Below, in pieces: positions 58,613-64,000 of a stretch of 64,000 nucleotides of DNA; position 1 is the first letter of the stretch; each line of letters begins with the position of its first letter. The notes beneath the pieces were generated by a model. The model searched no databases and was not told the origin of the DNA. It was given only the letters and a program-made list of their open reading frames with translations. The stretch lies in contig CM043964.1 in the NCBI GenBank assembly GCA_014529385.2, positions 130,848,920 through 130,912,919 on the forward strand, written 5' to 3'. The stretch is from Adiantum capillus-veneris. Lineage: Eukaryota; Streptophyta; Polypodiopsida; Polypodiales; Pteridaceae. The position numbers and the translations under genes are program-made.

Positions 58613-60617
58613 TTGCAGAGAACAGGTTGATGAAATAAAAAGGGTGATCACCACTTATCTTGCTCAACTAGAGACTCCTCATCATCCCACCTTGCCATAT
58701 CTCATAGCTATATCTTACAAAATAAATAGACACTTTTAGGTGGATCAAAGGTAGAGCTTCTTATTGTTACTTTAAGGTATCTCTTCTCGTGGCATGTATC
58801 TTAAACACATGCATCCCCCTTCTAAAATAGAGATTAAAAAAACTCAACCAACAAGCTCTCCTTTGTCACAATATCCACTTGCAATCTTGGTGGATTATAG
58901 AGTTGTTCTACGATTGCATTCTTAATCTACCAAAAGAAGCATCCTTCCTTTATTCTTGGAATATAAAGAGATGTTATGAGAATATTCCACACAAAGGGGA
59001 TCATGGTCTCATCCATCACTTAAACAAGCTATTCAAGTATGCTTTTTCTTCTGCCCTTGGGAACTTCATCTCATTTAAAAGGCTACCCTCCCATTGTGAA
59101 GAAGGGACTTGGTCATCATCTCCATACAAATCCGGTCTCTCCTTCAACTTAGAAAGGGTCACAACCCTCAATACTTGGCTTATCATTCATATGTACATTC
59201 AAAGACAAGGACAAGTTTTTAGACAAAGCAATGGGATTCCCATGGGTTTAGGTTGCTCACCACTCTGGTGCAATCTTTACCTTCACTCCCTCGAGTTTGA
59301 TTTTTTGGAAAAAACCGTGTCTACACCCATTGTAGCCCCATTCTCTCAAAACTTGGGATTCCCTTTTGATACTTTGACGACATCTTAATTTTCAACTCAC
59401 AAGACCCCTCTTACTTCATAGAGCAACAAAAAACTTATCTTGGTTGTCTCTCCATTGAAGTGGAACAAGGAAAGGAGACCAAGTTCTTTAATCTCCAACT
59501 ATGTGTGGAGCATGGTCTTCTCATTAAACGCCAAAGAAGATAATAGTCACCCTTGCACCCCCATTAAGTATTTAAAGAGGTCTAGTAATAGACCATCAAA
59601 TTGGGCACATAAGGTCATCATATCTCAACTAAAACCCATTATTTTTTGCAAAACTTACCCCCATGAAGATTCTAAAGACATCAAATTCCTTCGTGGATGC
59701 ATAGCTTCGTCTTATACCTGTCACATAATGAGATCTTGGACCTACTAAGACATGGTAGGAACTAGGACTTCTGGAGACCCTAGTGCTAAAAAAGGGACTA
59801 CCATCCTAGTGTGGATAGAGGAGGGTTCTTTTATGCCCTTTCTAAAAAGATCTTTCTAGACTCTTTTTTGTGTGTCTACTTCCACCAAATAAGTGACTTT
59901 AAAAAGCTAAAGAATACCTATCTAGCTTGGTCTAACCACCCTACATCAAGAAAAAGGCTACTTCCACTGAATAAGTGACTCTAAAAAGCTAAAGAAGACC
60001 TATCTAGCTGAGTGTAACCACCCTACATGAAGAAAAATGCTTGACCCTTCCATCAAGAAGAGAATGGGGTCTAGGAGGGCCTCTTTATTTGGAAGTTTAA
60101 GGAAGTCAAACCTTTAGTATTAAGAAAGTTATCAAAGGAGAGCTTTTGAATTCAAACATGCAAAATGACTACTTTATTTGAATTCAAATTTTCCTCCCAA
60201 AATGAAATTTGAAATCTAGCGGTTAAAATCATATCATGTAGCATATCTATGGAAAGAGATCGATGCGTGGATTACATGTCTATGATCTCCGCTCAAATCG
60301 AAGATCATGTGTGGGAGTTATGGAAGGCCAAAAATCATAAAAGTATCCACCTCCTTTTTGGGGGGAAAAGTGCATCCTTTGACCACTCTTACACATCTCT
60401 TACACACCCACCATTCTTGCACAAATGGCATACACCTATTCGTCAAAATGTTAATCACCTCCATAAGCTCATGGAAAATAAAGAGGCCCTCCTAGATCCC
60501 ATCCTCTTCTTAATGACCTCCCCACTACTTGAAGCGTATAAACTTCTTGAAGGGTTTCTAAAGAGAAGTCACACAAAATATATAAAGGGAAAGGTCCTTA
60601 TCTCTAAAGATACATAA
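58613..60617 (+). pseudogene. Decayed reverse transcriptase, Penelope-like
   Basis: The frame 58879-59388 reads an RT palm: SWNIKRCYENIPH (motif A-like, with N where the usual catalytic Asp sits), QSNGIPMGLGCSPLWCNLYL (motif B) and LEFDFLEK. After a one-base shift the catalytic YFDDILIFNSQD follows at 59370-59405, then TKFFNLQLCVEHGLLIK. IPMG...SP...NLYL, a short spacer and YxDD match Penelope-like and related RTs better than LTR or LINE enzymes. A downstream frame (60249-60617) may be a later domain but is not recognised. No GIY-YIG endonuclease is visible. The region has several stops and shifts. Confidence 0.55.
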
Positions 60618-60619
60618 AA

Positions 60620-61036
60620 GCTAGCAAGAGGACTACAAGCTATTTGGGAATATTATCTCACCTTTCCCGTGCATTCCAACATGAACTTCTCTAACCAAGT
60701 GAAGTAATTTTAGGTAGTAACATTAGGTGGACATCAATAACAAGTAATAATTTTTCATGACACCTACCTTTCACCAACAATTCTAACATACTTATGTTTT
60801 AATTTTTTTGGTGATGGTGGCAGGTAGCAGAAGATTACTTTGCCTAATGATGTTACTAAAAGTTACCACCTCCAAAAGTCTGGTTTCATTTCTCTAATTT
60901 CGCTCAGTTCTTTGTGAAAAGCATGGATGTTATAAATAAAAGAGCTTCAAGTTGCAAATTGTCTATATCTAATTGTTTTGGCATTTGGAGTCTTTTTCTT
61001 CCTAGAAAAAAGGATGATTGAAGACTATTTTGTTGC

Positions 61037-61040
<4 letters not shown>
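60620..61040. other. Non-coding stretch, no gene seen
   Basis: AT-rich sequence between the RT relic and the CT microsatellite; no motif recognised. Confidence 0.4.
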
Positions 61041-61307
<267 letters not shown>

Positions 61308-61399
61308 ATGAGGCTCCAATTTCTAGTAATTGTGTTGCAAATTGTACTTGTAGGTTGGTATTGAGTATTAGATTGCAGGCTTATTCACTTGAGATGGGA

Positions 61400-62180
61400 T
61401 GAACTTTTCTTCATTAGGGTTTTTGAAGACAGCTTACAATGTGGTTACCTGAGTTTGTTCTATGCAGTATCGACAACCCATGTAATGATGGTCGCACAAA
61501 CTTCATGATGTGTTGGTATTTAGCACAGTAGAGTGTTTAGGATGGGTTCTCCAAGAAGTATTGTCTAAATCAATTGCTAATAGGTTGCACCAACTTGATT
61601 GACCTATGGTTATTGCCTAAGGATTTGTCTTTCGAGTTGAAAGTAGATTCATGCTGCTTGTGGTTTCTCTATGGAGTTAGGAGTGATATAGAATCATACA
61701 TTAATGGGAAATAAATGCAAAAAAAACCTTGTTTTTAATTTCACGGATCCATCCCTAGATTAAAGCGTATGGTAACCAATGTTTATTTATTTTTTCTATG
61801 CGTTGAAAGATTTTGATTTTGCTTGAGCTTTCCTACATTTAATTGAGCCTATTTGACTTAATTATCTGTGTTGTTTTTTGTTATGTTAACCGGACTACTA
61901 ACCTTGAGTTAAAAAATCATTAAATTGGCCAAAGGTAGCATTGAGGCATTTGGATATAACAAGGTTGAAGGCCCTTTTCGATTGATGTGTAGTATCTTGG
62001 TATGCGATGTCCAAGTCTTTAATGGGTACCATCCAGCATAATTTGCTACCATTTCTTAATCAAAATTGTAGCTAGCTACTCAACTTCAAGTCTCTCTTTT
62101 TCATATTCATATCAATTTGGATTGGGCAAAGTGGTGAGCTATTTTTTAAATTCTGTGTCTCAAGAATGGGTGCTAATAAT
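61400..62180. other. Non-coding stretch, no gene seen
   Basis: AT-rich with many stops in all frames. No domain or repeat stands out. Confidence 0.4.
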
Positions 62181-62389
62181 AGTTTGAAGACGTTGCAAAT
62201 TTGTGGTGAGATTTCTAACCAAGGGCTATTGCAAGAATATGTTGTGCTTGGTAGTACTTTTGTCCCAGGGCAGAAGCAATATATACAACGAGTTAAATTT
62301 TTTTGATCGAACTAAAAGTCATTGTGAATTTGTGATGAGATTGCTAGCCAAGAGCTATTGCAAAAATATGTAGTGCTTAGAAGTGATTT

Positions 62390-62870
62390 TCTTGATATGT
62401 ACATCAAATGTGGTGCACTTATAAAATTTATTGATGGGTAATATATGACGCATGCAAGTGTATCCTTTGTCCAGCATAACATGCAATGCTTTTAAGCAAG
62501 GGCAAGGAAGTTGGCAAAGGATTGTGATGTAGTCTCTACCCCACAAAATGCCTCGTGGAAGAGACTTTCCTAGAGGCCCTGGATTGGCGTTGCCACATGT
62601 ACCACCAATCGATGATAAAATGTGCACGTTAGGTGTTGTGACCTAGCCGATAAAAGATGTGATAAGGGTTAGTTTTACTGTAGATTTCCTTATGTGTTCT
62701 CTCCCAACGAATAGCCATAGTTTTGTGTCCATGCAAAAAAGCAAGGTTTTAAATTGATTGGAGAAAAAGTTTATGTGTTTTTCACTTCAGGAGCCACTCA
62801 CGTAACATTAGGAGGCCCTCAAGAAACCAGATGTCTCAAGACCTCCTACAATTTGAAGCAGAGGTAAACC
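62390..62870 (+). pseudogene. Decayed copy of the 62880-63342 ORF
   Basis: It matches the next copy almost end to end (AAGCAAGGGCAAGGAAGTTGG, GGAAGAGACTTTCCTAGAGG, TTCCTTATGTGTTCTCTCCC) but has frameshifts and lacks a stretch of about 35 bp. Short upstream pieces (62190-62250 and 62320-62385, AGAGCTATTGCAA words) show the duplication continues further left. Confidence 0.7.
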
Positions 62871-62879
62871 ACAATGGTG

Positions 62880-63342
62880 CACTTATAAAATGTCTTGATG
62901 GGTAGTATATGGCGCATGTGTGCTTTTAAACAAGGGCAAGGAAGTTGGCGAAGGAATTGTGATGCAGTCTCTAGCCCACAAAAATCCTCATGGAAGAGAC
63001 TTTCCTAGAGGCACAATAGGTGTCATTGTCAAATTGGCTTCAACCCTTGGATTAATGTTGCCACATGTACCGCCAATCAATGATAATAAACGCATGTTAG
63101 GTGCTACGATGAACACTGTTGTAGAAGATGTGCTAAGGGTTAGTTTTGTTATAGGTTTCCTTATGTGTTCTCTCCCATTTAATAGTCATAGTTGTGTCCA
63201 TGCAAAAGAACAAGGTTTTAAACTGACTGAAGAAAAAGTTTGTGTGTTTATCACTCCACGAGCTACTAGTGTAACATTAGGAGGCCCTCAAAAACTAGAT
63301 GTCTCAAGATCTCCCACAATTTGGAGTAGAGGTAAACCATAA
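62880..63342 (+). CDS. Short ORF resembling a plant transposase-associated domain
   Basis: An intact frame of 140 codons from the ATG at 62920 to a TAA at 63340. Sequence features are LLNKGKEVGEGIVMQSL, then NPHGRDFPRG, IGVIVKLAS, a MLPHVPP stretch and MLGATMNTVVE. The layout resembles the domain in plant Ptta/En/Spm (CACTA-type) transposase-associated proteins (LN...VA.G...., HG..P....V.V, LP.P, LG.A....V.W). The second half (RATSVTLGGPQKLDVSRS) is not recognised. It is probably an exon piece of a transposon gene duplicated in tandem with its decayed neighbour; whether it is expressed is unknown. Confidence 0.35.
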
Positions 63343-64000
63343 TAAAATTAATAGTTGCTTGCTAACAAACCAAGATAATATGTTTTTGCAATTGTCCAAG
63401 AAAACAACGGCTTCAAAAAAAAAAAGCAAACAAAAAAAGCAAAGTTGTTGAAAGCATGCGAGTAACATGAGAAATGAAAGATGATGACCCTTGCTGGGAT
63501 TCCCCAAAGAAAAAGGACAAAACTATTATTAGAATGAGCTGGACACTTTTAGACAGCTATTCTAGGTTGTTAATTAGAGTTAGTTTAGATCAACACAAGA
63601 CTTCAGATCAAATAATATTGGAAATAGAACACAAGATTGAAACTGGAAATGACAATGTACATTAGAATTCGAAAAGAGAATGAATGTTGAAACTGGAATT
63701 GTATATTCAAATAAGTAGATAAGAACAATGATGAGTCATGTATACTCAATGTATGATTAGAATTACAAGAGCGTAAGAGCTCTAAGATATAGGATAGAAG
63801 AAACTAGGATCCTCGATTTGCAGTCTCAAAAATAAATCAATGAGCCATATTTATAGCTTTCCAATTGAGATTTTGATAGACTGTGTACTATACCAGTTAT
63901 AGTTGAATTGGTCACACTAACTGCTCCTAGAGTTACAAGTCCAATTGCATGCCAATAAGTTTTTTCCACCATCTATATTCCTTCCCCCTTTCCTTTGAAT
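63343..64000. other. Non-coding stretch at window edge
   Basis: A-rich sequence, then AT-rich text with AGAATTAG-type words. No gene or LTR boundary can be recognised before the window ends. Confidence 0.4.

Overview
The window reads as nuclear DNA of a land plant or close relative, from a transposon-rich, probably heterochromatic region. Support for this: Ty1/copia and Ty3/gypsy elements with tRNA-iMet primer sites (TGGTATCAGAGC), spliceosomal GT-AG introns, a plant-type Mutator-like DDE-SWIM transposase gene, and many CT/GA, GT and AT microsatellites, several about 100 bp long. A seedless plant (fern, lycophyte or bryophyte) is my guess; the sequence does not prove it. I see no housekeeping gene, rRNA gene, functional tRNA gene or CRISPR array.

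Layout. 1-3254: internally deleted minus-strand Ty3/gypsy element with both LTRs. 3255-6806: copia relic, possible LTR, microsatellites, short tandem repeats. 6807-10956: LTR element with 274-bp LTRs and no pol; its interior is one 1,172-codon gag-like frame broken only by stop codons. 10957-16870: microsatellites, decayed coding relics and the tail of a LINE. 16876-21324: two truncated minus-strand copia elements (A, B). 21325-24300: gypsy LTR with a TGGCGCC-type primer site and long leader. 24300-34560: mostly non-coding mosaic with inverted and tandem repeats and one small SINE-like or TIR element. 34560-41069: gag-like polyprotein with duplicated internal modules, followed by two 1-kb direct repeats. 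41070-44754: copia C (gag to integrase), ended by a second gypsy LTR. 45182-45749: foldback element. 58613-63342: decayed reverse transcriptase and duplicated transposase-associated sequence.

The most interesting part is 48-57.3 kb: two multi-exon genes transcribed away from each other. The leftward gene joins a ParB-like motif to a prokaryotic-type N4/N6 DNA methyltransferase fold. The rightward gene encodes a DDE transposase with a SWIM zinc finger. The roughly 2.4 kb between them holds two long, nearly perfect palindromes sharing one core. A selfish element carrying both a transposase and a DNA-modifying enzyme is a reasonable hypothesis, but I could not find its ends.

The other striking signal is the nature of the damage in the transposon frames. 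In several, the internal stops are mostly TAG and TAA, as expected if CAG/CAA glutamine codons lost a methylated cytosine. Translations, identities and exon boundaries were worked out by eye.
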